The notes: a model not told the origin generated them from the sequence alone. Positions 1 through 7,620 are shown, counted from the stretch's first letter. The stretch is 43,895 bases of DNA from Roseburia sp. (GCA_014804775.1 JAAUZB010000032.1:29518-73412), one strand, 5' to 3'. Numbers and translations: made by a program.

Positions 1-70
1 TCTGCTCCGGTGAATTCCTCTCCATCGCTGCCCTGATATAACGCTGATTCTCGTCTTCCCAAATGTTCAT
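1..70 (-). CDS. 5' end of an unidentified gene (partial)
   Basis: An ATG on the minus strand at 68-70 opens a frame that runs off the left edge and reads MNIWEDENQRYIRAAMERNS. A purine-rich Shine-Dalgarno (GGGGGAGCAGGAGCA) lies directly upstream, and the gap to the stop of the YitT gene is only 30 bases, so the two are probably co-transcribed. Only 23 residues are visible; they are hydrophilic and I do not recognise the family. The start call rests on the ribosome site and the open frame. Confidence 0.55.
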   Translation of the reverse strand, partial: MNIWEDENQRYIRAAMERNSPEQ

Positions 71-100
71 TGCTCCTGCTCCCCCTTTTCATGTTATCCG

Positions 101-967
101 CTAATTAAATCCCCGAAAGCCTTTTCCAATGATCTCGCTGCTGTTAGTGATCGCGATAAATGCCGTCGGCTGATTCTTTCTGATGAAGTTGCGAAGCTCC
201 ACTGCCTGGCTTCGCTTCATGATCGTAATGATCACCGTCTTCGGGCTGTGCTCATAAGCCCCCTCCGCATGGTACACCGTGGCACTCCTCTTTAACTCGT
301 GTGTGATAAAATCACAGATAGGCTCCGGCTCACTGCAGATGATCGTAAAATATTTGCAGCGGTTGATACTCTCAATCACGTTGTCCACCACCAACGATTT
401 TGCCAGCAGACCGCAAAGTGAAAACAGACCTGTCTGCGCATCAAAGACCATACAGGACGATATTACGATGATGAGATCGACCACAAACAGCGCCGTGCCT
501 ATGTTCAGCACCGTATGCTTCTTCAAAATCATGGCGATAATATCCGTTCCTCCGCCGGACGCCCCGATGTTGAACAAAATAGCGGAGCTGAACGCGGGCA
601 GTACAATGGCATAGATTAGCTCCAGTACCGGCTGCTCCGTCAGCGCATGCTCCATCGGGAACCAGAGTTCAGCCGCCTTCAGTCCCGCCGACATCAGTAC
701 GCTGACATAGACCGTTCTCGTCCCAAACTCCTTTCCCAAAAAGAGATATCCGAACACTAAAAGAGCCATATTGATAATGAAATTAATACTTCCGGGGCTT
801 GCAGGCACAACTGCACTCAGCACAATTGCAATACCTGACACTCCTCCAAACGAAAAATTATTTGGAAACTTAAACGCATAGATTCCCACCACCATAATCA
901 GCGAAGCCACTGTCAGCACTGCGTATTCTTCTGCCGTTCTTTTCAATTTTCCTATGTTTTTATGCAT
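101..967 (-). CDS. YitT family membrane protein (DUF161 + DUF2179)
   Basis: 288 residues, the usual length for YitT/YpjC-type proteins. After a short basic N-terminus (MHKNIGKLKR) there are about five hydrophobic segments, roughly residues 17-32, 42-55, 60-77, 118-135 and 155-175. The membrane part contains FSFGGVSGIAIVLS and the glycine-rich GASGGGTDIIAMIL typical of this family. The last ~80 residues (KYFTIICSEPEPICDFI to the end) form the soluble DUF2179 domain, which resembles a small ligand-binding alpha/beta fold. Function is not established; family members are often described as putative transporters. It lies downstream of pta with a hairpin between them, so it may be transcribed separately or by read-through. 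Confidence 0.85.
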   Translation of the reverse strand: MHKNIGKLKRTAEEYAVLTVASLIMVVGIYAFKFPNNFSFGGVSGIAIVLSAVVPASPGSINFIINMALLVFGYLFLGKEFGTRTVYVSVLMSAGLKAAELWFPMEHALTEQPVLELIYAIVLPAFSSAILFNIGASGGGTDIIAMILKKHTVLNIGTALFVVDLIIVISSCMVFDAQTGLFSLCGLLAKSLVVDNVIESINRCKYFTIICSEPEPICDFITHELKRSATVYHAEGAYEHSPKTVIITIMKRSQAVELRNFIRKNQPTAFIAITNSSEIIGKGFRGFN

Positions 968-996
968 CCCATCAATACCTCAATCGGATTTAAAAT

Positions 997-1020
997 GTGG
1001 CATAGCCCATGCTATGCCAC
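997..1020 (-). terminator. Hairpin between pta and the yitT-like gene
   Basis: GTGGCATAG, a six-base loop and CTATGCCAC form a perfect 9-bp stem 26 bases beyond the pta stop. On the minus strand it is followed by ATTTTAAATC, a weak T-rich tail. It probably works as a leaky rho-independent terminator or processing hairpin after pta. Confidence 0.5.
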
Positions 1021-1045
1021 AAATATCTGCTGTTATTCCGGCAGG

Positions 1046-2029
1046 CTATGCCAATGCCGCCGTAATGATCGCCATGGAGTACACCTCGGAGGCAGTACAT
1101 CCGCGGGACAGATCGTTGATCGGCGCATTCAAGCCCAGCAGGATCGGTCCGTATGCGTCAAAGTTACCCATACGCTGTGCAATCTTATAGCCAATATTCC
1201 CTGCACTGATGTCAGGGAAAATAAATGTATTTACATGTCCTGCAACTTCATTGCCCGGACATTTCGTACGCGCTACACGAGGAGATACTGCCGCGTCAAA
1301 CTGCACCTCTCCTACGATCGGAAGGGACGGATATTTCGCTTTTGCCTTCTCTGCCGCGTTGCGCATCTTATCCACATCCTCGCCCGCACCGGAGCCAAAG
1401 GTCGAATAGCTTAAAAATGCCACTCTGGGGTCGATACCGAAAATCTTCGCACACTCCGCAGTCGCACCTGCAATTTCTACCAGTTCGTCCTCCGTCGGTT
1501 TGATGTTGATCGCGCAGTCACCCATCGCAAGCACCTCATTCTCACCGGTTGCAGACGGACGCACCAGAATAAAGCAGGATGATACAATTGAATTTCCCGG
1601 TCTTGTCTTGATCAGCTGAAGCGCCGGACGCACCGTATCGGCAGTTGAATAGGTCGCTCCGCCAAGAAGCGCATGTGCAACACCCATCTTTACCAGCATC
1701 GTTCCAAAATAGTTGGTCTGCATCAGCGTCTTTCTCGCCTGCTCCGGTGTGACTCCCTTGCCCTTTCTCAGCTCGCAGAACAATTCCACCATCTCATCCA
1801 TTCTGTCATAATCAGTAGGATCGATAATCTCTGCCCCGCGGATATTAAATGCGCTCTCTTCCGCCGCTTCCGCGATCTCCTCCGGATCGCCAACCAGCAC
1901 CGGACTCAAAAAGGTTCCTGCAAGCAGACGGGAAGCCGCCTCCAAAACACGGGGATCCGTACCCTCTGTAAAAACAATTTTCTTCGGATTTTTCTTTAGC
2001 ATACCGATCAACTGACCAAATCCAAACAT
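1046..2029 (-). CDS. pta: Phosphate acetyltransferase
   Basis: 327 residues, matching the short (catalytic-domain-only) Pta of Clostridia. It catalyses acetyl-CoA + phosphate <-> acetyl phosphate + CoA (EC 2.3.1.8), the first step of acetate and ATP formation in fermentation, in the cytosol. The N-terminus KIVFTEGTDPRVLEAA, the central GGATYSTADTVRPALQLI and the C-terminal GCTASEVYSMAIITA are characteristic of the PTA_PTB family. The start ATG is preceded by AAAGGAGAGGG at good spacing. Acetate kinase, its usual partner, is not in the window; the next gene downstream is the YitT-type protein. It has its own promoter just upstream. Confidence 0.96.
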   Translation of the reverse strand: MFGFGQLIGMLKKNPKKIVFTEGTDPRVLEAASRLLAGTFLSPVLVGDPEEIAEAAEESAFNIRGAEIIDPTDYDRMDEMVELFCELRKGKGVTPEQARKTLMQTNYFGTMLVKMGVAHALLGGATYSTADTVRPALQLIKTRPGNSIVSSCFILVRPSATGENEVLAMGDCAINIKPTEDELVEIAGATAECAKIFGIDPRVAFLSYSTFGSGAGEDVDKMRNAAEKAKAKYPSLPIVGEVQFDAAVSPRVARTKCPGNEVAGHVNTFIFPDISAGNIGYKIAQRMGNFDAYGPILLGLNAPINDLSRGCTASEVYSMAIITAALA

Positions 2030-2058
2030 ATATTTTCCCTCTCCTTTGATATAAAATT

Positions 2059-2095
2059 AATAAAGGCATCTCAGAATGCCTGACATGCCTTTATT
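2059..2095 (-). promoter_or_regulatory. 11-bp perfect inverted repeat in the pta leader
   Basis: AATAAAGGCAT at 2059-2069 is perfectly complementary to ATGCCTTTATT at 2085-2095, with a 15-base loop. It overlaps the predicted -10 of pta, so it falls at the very 5' end of the pta transcript. It also sits downstream of the ABC-ATPase stop, with an A/T-rich tail. It could be the terminator of the ABC operon, a 5' stabilising hairpin, or an operator. The sequence alone does not decide. Confidence 0.5.
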
Positions 2096-2120
2096 ATATA
2101 ATAGTTTGGACAGATTTCAA
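2093..2120 (-). promoter_or_regulatory. Sigma-A-type promoter of pta
   Basis: On the minus strand TTGAAA (2115-2120) and a perfect TATAAT (2093-2098) are separated by 16 bases. The predicted start of transcription is about 55 bases before the pta ATG. Confidence 0.7.
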
Positions 2121-2167
2121 TATGTGTTTTCAAATAAATGCAGAATTTGTAAGCGCTTTTTCCACCG

Positions 2168-2962
2168 CTATCCAAGGATCGCCTTGTCGCTTGCAAACTC
2201 TTCTCCGCTCGCCTCCTCGAACTTGTGCAGCAGATCGGAAACAGTAAGCCGTTTCTTCTCTTCGCCCCGGATATCGAGGATGATATTGCCGTCCATCATC
2301 ATAATGAGACGGTTTCCGTGAGCAATGGCGTCTTTCATATTGTGGGTGATCATAAGCGTCGTCAGACGGTCACGGTTGACGATCATGTCCGTCGTCTCGA
2401 GCACTTTTGCCGCAGTCTTCGGGTCAAGCGCTGCCGTATGCTCATCCAGAAGCAGAAGTTTCGGCTTCTTCAATGTCGCCATCAGAAGCGTAAGCGCCTG
2501 TCTCTGTCCTCCGGACAGCAACCCCACCTTTGAGGTCAGACGGTTCTCAAGTCCCAGACCAAGTGTAGAGAGCATGCTGCGGTACTGCTGCCGCTCCTTA
2601 TCCTTGATCCCCCTGCGCAGCGTCCGGCTGTCTCCACGCCGCATGGCGAGCGCAAGGTTTTCCTCAATCTCCATGGTAGCCGCCGTTCCGGTCATCGGGT
2701 CCTGAAACACGCGTCCGAGAAACTTTGCACGTTTGTACTCCGGCAGCTTCGTCACATCCGCACCGTCAATCATGATCGTTCCGGCATCCACCGGCCACAC
2801 GCCTGCAATCGCGTTGAGCATTGTCGACTTGCCCGCACCGTTGCCTCCGATCACGGTCACAAAGTCGCCGTCCTCAAGCGTAAGCGACAACCCCTTTAGC
2901 GCCATCTTCTCATTTACGGTGCCTGCATTGAAGGTCTTATAAATACTGTTCAACTGTAGCAT
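2168..2962 (-). CDS. ABC transporter ATP-binding protein
   Basis: 264 residues from the chosen ATG (MLQLNSIYKTF). The ORF track starts seven codons earlier, but GGAGGG lies seven bases before this ATG, which makes it the better start. It is the cytosolic ATPase of an importer. Walker A is GGNGAGKST near residue 40, the signature is LLSGGQRQALTLL near 150, and Walker B is KLLLLDEHTAALDP near 170. The inserted helix with DPMTGTAATMEIEENLALA is typical of the COG1101 group that pairs with COG4120 permeases and COG2984 binding proteins, some of which take up tryptophan-like amino acids. It begins one base after the permease stop, so the three genes form one operon. Confidence 0.92.
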   Translation of the reverse strand: MLQLNSIYKTFNAGTVNEKMALKGLSLTLEDGDFVTVIGGNGAGKSTMLNAIAGVWPVDAGTIMIDGADVTKLPEYKRAKFLGRVFQDPMTGTAATMEIEENLALAMRRGDSRTLRRGIKDKERQQYRSMLSTLGLGLENRLTSKVGLLSGGQRQALTLLMATLKKPKLLLLDEHTAALDPKTAAKVLETTDMIVNRDRLTTLMITHNMKDAIAHGNRLIMMMDGNIILDIRGEEKKRLTVSDLLHKFEEASGEEFASDKAILG

Positions 2963-2963
2963 A

Positions 2964-3896
2964 TTATTCTCCCTCCTTTGCAATCCCGGTCACACGCTTC
3001 GGCTTGCTGAAATATTTTTCCTTCCAATAAGGAATTGCCAGAAATACCGCAACAACCAACGCCTGGAACAGTTTTAAGAGGTCAGTGTCAATACCACACC
3101 AGATGACGATCTGAAGCACAATAAAGTAGATCGCACCGCCGAGCGCCACTGCAAAAAGCTTTGCCGCGAAATTTTTAAAAATCTTACCGAAGATCGCTTC
3201 GCCTATGATGACCGCTGCAAGTCCGATGACGATCGCACCTTTTCCCATGTTGATATCCGCAAAACCCTGATACTGTCCGAGCAGCGCACTTGAGAGCGCT
3301 ACCAGTCCGTTGGAGATCATCAGTCCGAGCACCTTGTTAAAGTTCGTGTTGATACCCTGTGCTCTCGCCATATTCTCGTTGCATCCGGTCGCGCGGATAC
3401 TGCTTCCCAGCTCCGTCCCGAAAAACCAGTACAGGATCGCAATAATCACAATGATAAAGAGAATGATGACCACGATCGTATTCTTGTCCAGAATCGAATT
3501 CTTTACATAACGCAGGGAAACGAGGAGATTGTATTTATCTACGTTGATCGCCTGATTGGATTTTCCCATAATCTTTAAGTTCACGCCCCACAGCCCAAGC
3601 TGTGTCAAGATACCGGCAAGAATCGCCGGTATCCCCATCAGCGTATGGAAAATACCTGTAGCAAGTCCCACCAGCATTCCTGCCAGCGTCGCCACGAGAA
3701 GCGCCACCCACACATTCGCACCGCCCTGCATCATCATAATACAGACTGCCGCGCCGGTACACATCGTACCGTCTACAGACAGATCCGCAATATCCATAAT
3801 GCGGAAAGTGATATACACGCCGATCGCCATGATTCCCCAGATAAGCCCCTGTGCCATCGCTCCCGGCATGGCGCCCAATAAGCTGCTGATATCCAT
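2964..3896 (-). CDS. ABC transporter permease (COG4120 type)
   Basis: 310 residues with eight or more hydrophobic segments and a basic, soluble C-terminus (YWKEKYFSKPKRVTG). The segment AIGVYITFRIMDIADLSVDGT is the hallmark of this branched-chain-permease-like family. It forms the membrane channel for the binding protein encoded just upstream and the ATPase just downstream. The substrate cannot be read from the sequence; relatives include the tryptophan (TrpXYZ-type) importers. Spacing to the lipoprotein gene is 42 bases and to the ATPase one base. Confidence 0.9.
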   Translation of the reverse strand: MDISSLLGAMPGAMAQGLIWGIMAIGVYITFRIMDIADLSVDGTMCTGAAVCIMMMQGGANVWVALLVATLAGMLVGLATGIFHTLMGIPAILAGILTQLGLWGVNLKIMGKSNQAINVDKYNLLVSLRYVKNSILDKNTIVVIILFIIVIIAILYWFFGTELGSSIRATGCNENMARAQGINTNFNKVLGLMISNGLVALSSALLGQYQGFADINMGKGAIVIGLAAVIIGEAIFGKIFKNFAAKLFAVALGGAIYFIVLQIVIWCGIDTDLLKLFQALVVAVFLAIPYWKEKYFSKPKRVTGIAKEGE

Positions 3897-3938
3897 TGTT
3901 ACCTCCCCAGTTCCCTTACTCGATTCTCATTTGCCTGA

Positions 3939-4928
3939 TTACTCAATGACTTCATAGCCGTCCGGAATCGTGATCCCGAGCTCGTCACAAATTTCCTTAT
4001 TGTATTTCTTCACAAAATTCGGCGCATACTCGATTGGCATCTCCTCGATCTTCGCCTCGCCCTTTAAAATCTTTGCCGCCATCTTTCCGGTTGCCGTACC
4101 GATGTCATAGTAGCTGATGGAAAGAGTCGCAACTCCACATCCACCGCAGATGCCTTCCTCGCCTGCGATCACCGGAACCTTTGCCGGCATGCAGACATTG
4201 CGGATGATCTCTGTGTTATTTGCACATGTATTGTCTGTAGGTACATAGATCACATCGCTGTTATCCGCCGCCTGTGTCACAACCGCAGACAGATCGTTGG
4301 AGTCAGAAAATGCATAGTACTCACAGGTATAACCTTTCTCCTCGAGGAAGCCCTTCACCGTATCCACCTGATACTGGGAATTCGCCTCTCCGGAGCAGTA
4401 CAGCAGACCAACTGTCTTCGCCTCCGGGAAAAGCTCCTGAACCATATCTGCCTGCTCGCTCAGCGGAGCAAGATCCGATGTACCGGAAATATTTCTGCCG
4501 ACCGTTCCGTTGAAATCGTCAAGCTCTAATGCCACACCGTACTCAGTCACCGAGGTTCCTAAGATCGGAATCGTATCTGTTCCCGCTGCCGCAGCCTGAA
4601 GGGCAGGCGTCGCATTTGCAAGAATCAAGTCCACATTGGCAGCGACAAATCCGTTGACGATTGTTGAACAGGTATTGGAATCGTTCTGTGCATTCTGCTC
4701 ATCGAACTTCACGTTCTCCTCACCGAGCTCTTCGATCAGGGCATCCTTAAATCCCTGTGTCGCTGCATCCAGCGCATCATGCTGTACCAGCTGGCAGATA
4801 CCGATCTGATACACTTTGTCGGAAGACGCATCTCCTCCGTTTGCACCCGATGGCTCATTGCCACCGCACGCACCGAGTGAAACCACCATTGCTGCCGCCA
4901 TAAGGGCAGCTAAGATTTTCTTTTTCAT
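3939..4928 (-). CDS. ABC transporter substrate-binding lipoprotein (COG2984 type)
   Basis: 329 residues. A type II signal peptide is evident: MKKKILAALMAAAMVVSLGAC, with the lipobox LGAC placing the lipidated cysteine at residue 21. A low-complexity GGNEPSGANGG linker follows. The mature part contains IGICQLVQHDALDAATQGF, IPILGTSVTEYG and LLYCSGEANSQYQV, typical of the COG2984 periplasmic-binding fold. It is anchored outside the membrane and delivers the solute to the permease encoded downstream. It is the first gene of a three-gene operon with a strong promoter. The ligand is unknown; an aromatic amino acid is a guess from relatives. Confidence 0.92.
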   Translation of the reverse strand: MKKKILAALMAAAMVVSLGACGGNEPSGANGGDASSDKVYQIGICQLVQHDALDAATQGFKDALIEELGEENVKFDEQNAQNDSNTCSTIVNGFVAANVDLILANATPALQAAAAGTDTIPILGTSVTEYGVALELDDFNGTVGRNISGTSDLAPLSEQADMVQELFPEAKTVGLLYCSGEANSQYQVDTVKGFLEEKGYTCEYYAFSDSNDLSAVVTQAADNSDVIYVPTDNTCANNTEIIRNVCMPAKVPVIAGEEGICGGCGVATLSISYYDIGTATGKMAAKILKGEAKIEEMPIEYAPNFVKKYNKEICDELGITIPDGYEVIE

Positions 4929-5010
4929 AATAATCTCCTTTTCTTTCCTTATATCTTCGCCCTGAGGTCTGACGCTTCAACGCGTTACAGAGCTAATTCT
5001 ATATTAAGTG

Positions 5011-5039
5011 ATTAAACCATGTTTGCATGAAAATGTCAA
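5011..5039 (-). promoter_or_regulatory. Sigma-A promoter of the ABC transporter operon
   Basis: On the minus strand a perfect TTGACA (5034-5039) and TTTAAT (5011-5016) are exactly 17 bases apart, about 80 bases before the lipoprotein start. It directly follows the terminator of the upstream gene. Confidence 0.82.
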
Positions 5040-5042
5040 GAA

Positions 5043-5086
5043 AAGCGCTCTGTAAAACAAGAACGTGCAAATTTTACAGAGCGCTT
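5043..5086 (-). terminator. Rho-independent terminator after the DUF1062 gene
   Basis: AAGCGCTCTGTAAAA and its perfect 15-base complement TTTTACAGAGCGCTT enclose a 14-base loop, starting four bases after the stop of the 110-residue gene. On the minus strand the stem runs into TTTTCTT. It separates this gene from the ABC operon promoter. Confidence 0.85.
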
Positions 5087-5089
5087 CCA

Positions 5090-5422
5090 TTATTTTATTT
5101 CCATTTTATTACGTTTCAGGAATCCCCTGTCATTTCCGTAAGAAATAGCAAGTCCTTCATCGTTATCCATCAGCAGCTGATATTCCTCCACTGAAATCTG
5201 TCCCGGCCTTTTTCTTTCATATACCGTAAGGTTCAGTGTATGCTTGCATTTTTCACATTGATAGATCAGCCAAACGTCAACCCTGTTTCCGTTTGCGTTC
5301 ACTCTGAACTTCCCGGTATTTACAAAAATCTTTTTCTTCCCACAGCCGGAACATCTGTGCCATACTTTTATTGTGTTTAAATAGCTCACCTTAATCTCCT
5401 GCATATATGGATATTCATCCAC
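5090..5422 (-). CDS. DUF1062 family protein, short form
   Basis: 110 residues with two zinc-ribbon-like CxxC pairs (CSGCGKKK near residue 25, CEKCKH near 56) and the block KFRVNANGNRVDVWLIYQC, which I recognise as DUF1062. Full-length family members are, from memory, nearly twice as long, so this copy probably lacks the C-terminal half. It stops right before a strong terminator, so if truncated it is a stable allele. No good ribosome site precedes the first ATG; a second ATG at codon 7 (MQEIKVSYL) is possible. Function unknown; cytosolic. Confidence 0.7.
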   Translation of the reverse strand: MDEYPYMQEIKVSYLNTIKVWHRCSGCGKKKIFVNTGKFRVNANGNRVDVWLIYQCEKCKHTLNLTVYERKRPGQISVEEYQLLMDNDEGLAISYGNDRGFLKRNKMEIK

Positions 5423-5523
5423 GGACGATGCGCGAGCTATTACAGTATTAAGTTAGATTTGCAATAGCCACGCTATGCAAAGTAATAAGGTTTCAGCATA
5501 TTCGGTCTCCTCTTTTATTAATC

Positions 5524-5762
5524 CTGATTCGGATATCAAAAGCTCTGCGCCAAAGCAATTGACAATAAATTGCACAAAAAAGTTGTGCGCACTCCGTTGC
5601 ACCAAACATTCCAATGAGCCTCTTAGAGCGAAAATCGTGTTCAGCAAAGGCTTCCACGATTTTTGAGTCTCATTTCCATGGCGCAAAAGTCGTTTGCACA
5701 ATCTTCTTTTGTGCAATTTACTGACCAATATTTTTCCCCAGAGCTTTTCATCCCCGAATCAG
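5524..5762. repeat. 239-bp imperfect palindrome (MITE-like or structured RNA)
   Basis: The outer arms begin CTGATTCGG (5524-5532) and end CCGAATCAG (5754-5762). Inside them AAAAGCTCTG, AAATTGCACAAAA and GTTGTGC on the left recur in inverted, slightly diverged form on the right. The inner arms 5613-5639 (AATGAGCCTCTTAGAGCG...) and 5655-5674 (CACGATTTTTGAGTCTCATT) close on a 15-base loop. The whole stretch can fold into one long hairpin. Its right end contains the stop codon of the CD3324-type gene, so it could act as that gene's 3' structure. The ORFs the track lists here are by-products of the palindrome. Confidence 0.65.
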
Positions 5763-6025
5763 TCTTTATAGTTTCTGATGATACGTTGTACGCTTTTTTC
5801 TGTCAGGTAGTATCGGTCAGCGAGTTCACGAACCGTGACCCCTGACTGGTAATCCGCGTACATCTGATCGTTTCTTCTGGTCAGTTCCTGACGTATGCAG
5901 GTTCCGGAGCCCCAGCTTCTCTTGTCCCCTTTTCTGGGAATGTAAAGCATCTCTCCGTCCACATACTGCTGTACCAACGCCAGTACACTTTCCGGCAGCA
6001 CGTCCTCTGCCCTTATATAGCCCAT
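5759..6025 (-). CDS. CD3324 family small HTH protein
   Basis: 88 residues from the ATG at 6023-6025, chosen because GGAGGG lies about seven bases upstream; the longer ORF in the track has no such site. MGYIRAEDVLPESVLALVQQ, then GEMLYIPRKGDKRSWG, then a C-terminal helix-turn-helix (TVRELADRYYLTEKSVQRII, about residues 65-84) match the Clostridial CD3324 family, distantly related to Mor-type activators. A DNA-binding regulatory role is likely but unproven. It is transcribed from a clear promoter about 150 bases upstream. The leader holds a strongly initiated nine-codon ORF (MRKRDVIVA, 6105-6134), either a leader peptide or a broken gene start. Confidence 0.8.
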   Translation of the reverse strand: MGYIRAEDVLPESVLALVQQYVDGEMLYIPRKGDKRSWGSGTCIRQELTRRNDQMYADYQSGVTVRELADRYYLTEKSVQRIIRNYKD

Positions 6026-6174
6026 GGTTGCCCTCCTAATCAATATTTTTCTAGGATTCGCCGGGCTTATACAATCACGTTTTCCTATGTTTGCATAGCC
6101 TCGGCTAAGCAACAATTACATCTCTCTTTCTCATGCAAAATACCTCCTGTTTATTTCATAGCTACGGTATTTTT

Positions 6175-6203
6175 AGCATATATAAAATATCTGTGTGTGT
6201 CAA
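6175..6203 (-). promoter_or_regulatory. Promoter upstream of the CD3324-type gene
   Basis: On the minus strand TTGACA (6198-6203), a 17-base spacer and TATGCT (6175-6180). ACAGGAGGT and an ATG (6132-6134) follow 30-40 bases downstream, initiating only a nine-codon ORF before the CD3324 gene. Confidence 0.65.
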
Positions 6204-6376
6204 TCTCATAGTTGCTTAGAATCAATTATGTTCCAGTGCTGGACACCTCAAAGAAAAGCAAGAAAATTATCGTCTTTACAAACTTTATTCTTGGCATCTG
6301 TCTGTCCCCATAACTTCTACCAGGCGTTTCGCCAATATTCCTAGTGCAGAGAGCTCCTTGATAATTGAATAAAGGC

Positions 6377-6405
6377 TTTACACCTTTTCAAAAAGTCCTT
6401 ATAAT
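6377..6405 (+). promoter_or_regulatory. Promoter of cassette A
   Basis: TTTACA (6377-6382), 17 bases, perfect TATAAT (6400-6405). It starts inside the left inverted repeat and lies 35 bases before the small ORF. Confidence 0.75.
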
Positions 6406-6440
6406 ATAAATATCTTTTATATAAGGACGGTGAAAAGAAA

Positions 6441-6578
6441 GTGAGCGATGAATGTATGACTGGTAAAGAAATACTGAACCTCATATATAAGTTAAGAAGT
6501 GAGGGCAAGACAGATACAGAAATCATAGAATTTATAATCTATCTTGAAACACACGATCCACATAAAAACAACACTTGA
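6441..6578 (+). CDS. Small protein of cassette A (45 aa)
   Basis: A GTG at 6441 opens a 45-residue frame (MSDECMTGKEILNLIYKLRS...), below the cut-off of the ORF track. It is preceded by GGACGGTGAAAAGAAA and by a consensus promoter, and followed by the cassette's right inverted repeat and a terminator. The sequence (GKEILNLIYKLRSEGKTDTE) looks like an amphipathic alpha-helical, acidic protein with no membrane segment. I do not recognise a family. It occupies the same place as the unrelated small ORFs of cassettes B and C, which supports its being a real gene. Confidence 0.5.
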   Translation: MSDECMTGKEILNLIYKLRSEGKTDTEIIEFIIYLETHDPHKNNT

Positions 6579-6687
6579 CAATATAACGTAACCAACAAAC
6601 CAAGGTGTAAAGTCTTTATTGAATGATCAGATGCGACAGATTATTGCAGATAACCTTTACATGTCCCCAAGGTACTGTGTAAATTTC

Positions 6688-6710
6688 TGCCCCAATTTGG
6701 GGCATTTTTT
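6688..6710 (+). terminator. Terminator of cassette A
   Basis: TGCCCC-AATTT-GGGGCA followed by six T: a compact rho-independent terminator, repeated almost unchanged behind cassettes B and C. Confidence 0.88.
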
Positions 6711-6743
6711 CTGCCTCTAATAGTTCTGTCTGCTTCTCCAAAT

Positions 6744-6839
6744 AATTTACAGGGCAAAGAAATTCAGCGAGAACAGTACACCTGTCCCCGCTGTGGCGCT
6801 CGCCTTGTGAAACGCAACGGAAACTTTCGGGGATTCTGA
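6744..6839 (+). pseudogene. Zinc-ribbon C-terminal scrap of a UvrD-type helicase (copy 1)
   Basis: One frame reads NLQGKEIQREQYTCPRCGARL and then VKRNGNFRGF before a stop. CPRCGARLVKRNG is the first half of a topoisomerase-type C4 zinc ribbon, found at the C-terminus of some UvrD/HelD-like helicases. The second Cys pair is missing. There is no start of its own; it is a fragment carried with the repeated module. Confidence 0.6.
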
Positions 6840-7066
6840 ATAGTTACCTAAAGTTTTATAATTATTTTATTGCTTTTCGACAACGACAATGCTATTATCG
6901 TTTTTACAAACTCTATCCTTGCCATCTGATCCCAATACAGGCTTACATCGACAATCACACGCGTTCGCCTACTTGTTCTTTTTGTCATGTTTTCATTTCA
7001 TAACTTCTATCAGGCGCTTCGCAAATATTCCTAGTACAGAGAGCTCATTGATAATTGAATAAAGGC

Positions 7067-7095
7067 TTTACTCCTTTTCGCAAATCCGCTATACT
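7067..7095 (+). promoter_or_regulatory. Promoter of cassette B
   Basis: TTTACT (7067-7072), 17 bases, TATACT (7090-7095), at the same place relative to the inverted repeat as in cassette A. Confidence 0.65.
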
Positions 7096-7132
7096 GGTAT
7101 TATTAAATCAATATCAGAAAGGCGGTGAGAGG

Positions 7133-7312
7133 ATGGAACAAGATATGACGGATAAAGAGCTAATCACAGTAATTATTGATAAGTACACAGATTTGCAAAG
7201 AATAAAAAAAGCAAATGGTAACACCGAAAATGCAGAGCTTGACTATCAAATTAAAGTAGCTGCTGCAAAGCTATCCTCTTTAGGCGTGAATGTTGAAGAT
7301 ATAACACTTTAA
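7133..7312 (+). CDS. Small protein of cassette B (59 aa)
   Basis: The track gives an 85-residue ORF from 7055, but that start lies inside the inverted repeat and upstream of the promoter. The ATG at 7133 has AAAGGCGGTGAGAGG directly before it and is the likely start: MEQDMTDKELITVIIDKYTD onward, 59 residues. The protein is soluble, acidic and predicted helical (KELITVIIDKYTDLQRIKKA, then KVAAAKLSSLGVN). No family recognised. Its ribosome-site sequence is identical to that of the cassette C gene although the proteins are not alike. Confidence 0.6.
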   Translation: MEQDMTDKELITVIIDKYTDLQRIKKANGNTENAELDYQIKVAAAKLSSLGVNVEDITL

Positions 7313-7433
7313 TTACAACTGAATAACAACCACATAACCAACAAACCAAGGCGTAAAGTCTTTATTGAAGAATCATCTGCGACAGATTATTGCAGACAAT
7401 CTTTATATGTCCCCAAGGTACTGTGTAAATTTC

Positions 7434-7455
7434 TGCCCCAATTTGGGGCATTTTT
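7434..7455 (+). terminator. Terminator of cassette B
   Basis: TGCCCC-AATTT-GGGGCA followed by TTTTT, the same terminator as after cassettes A and C. Confidence 0.88.
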
Positions 7456-7507
7456 CTGTCTCTGAGAATTCTTTCAGCTTCTCCAAACATGAGTAAAGAA
7501 AAATGGC

Positions 7508-7620
7508 TTTCCTTCTGCTGAGGAGCGCCGACTGTTTTATGTTGCCATCACAAGGGCAAAGAAAAAGGTCTGGCTTGTCACAGTAGAAGGAAATGAGTCA
7601 GTATTTATTAAAGAAATCAT
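7508..7620 (+). pseudogene. Motif VI fragment of a UvrD-type helicase
   Basis: One frame reads FPSAEERRLFYVAITRAKKK and then VWLVTVEGNESVFIKEI. EERRLFYVAITRAK is superfamily 1 (UvrD/PcrA) helicase motif VI. It has no upstream helicase body and runs straight into the duplicated desulfoferrodoxin fragment. With the zinc-ribbon scraps at 6744 and 8384 it probably derives from the C-terminal third of one helicase gene. Confidence 0.7.

Larger units (their letters stand above)
6359..6629 (+). mobile_element. Cassette A bounded by 28-bp inverted repeats
   Basis: The left end 6359-6386 contains AATAAAGGCTTTACACCTT. The right end 6602-6629 is its inverted copy (AAGGTGTAAAGTCTTTATT) with three mismatches over 28 bases. 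The left repeat holds the -35 of the cassette promoter. No transposase is present. Calling it mobile is an inference from the inverted ends and the swapped core. Confidence 0.5.
7049..7375 (+). mobile_element. Cassette B bounded by inverted repeats
   Basis: The left repeat 7049-7076 (contains AATAAAGGCTTTACTCCTT) and the right repeat 7348-7375 (AAGGCGTAAAGTCTTTATT) are inverted copies with a few mismatches, equivalent to those of cassettes A and C. The interior is different from both. Confidence 0.5.

Noticed and set aside
954-1999. Plus-strand ORFs opposite pta
   Set aside because: Shadow frames of a well-recognised gene; no ribosome sites or known motifs.
5453-5728. 91-residue minus ORF and the plus ORFs at 5475 and 5663
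   Set aside because: They lie inside the long palindrome, have no ribosome sites and mirror each other because of the inverted repeat.
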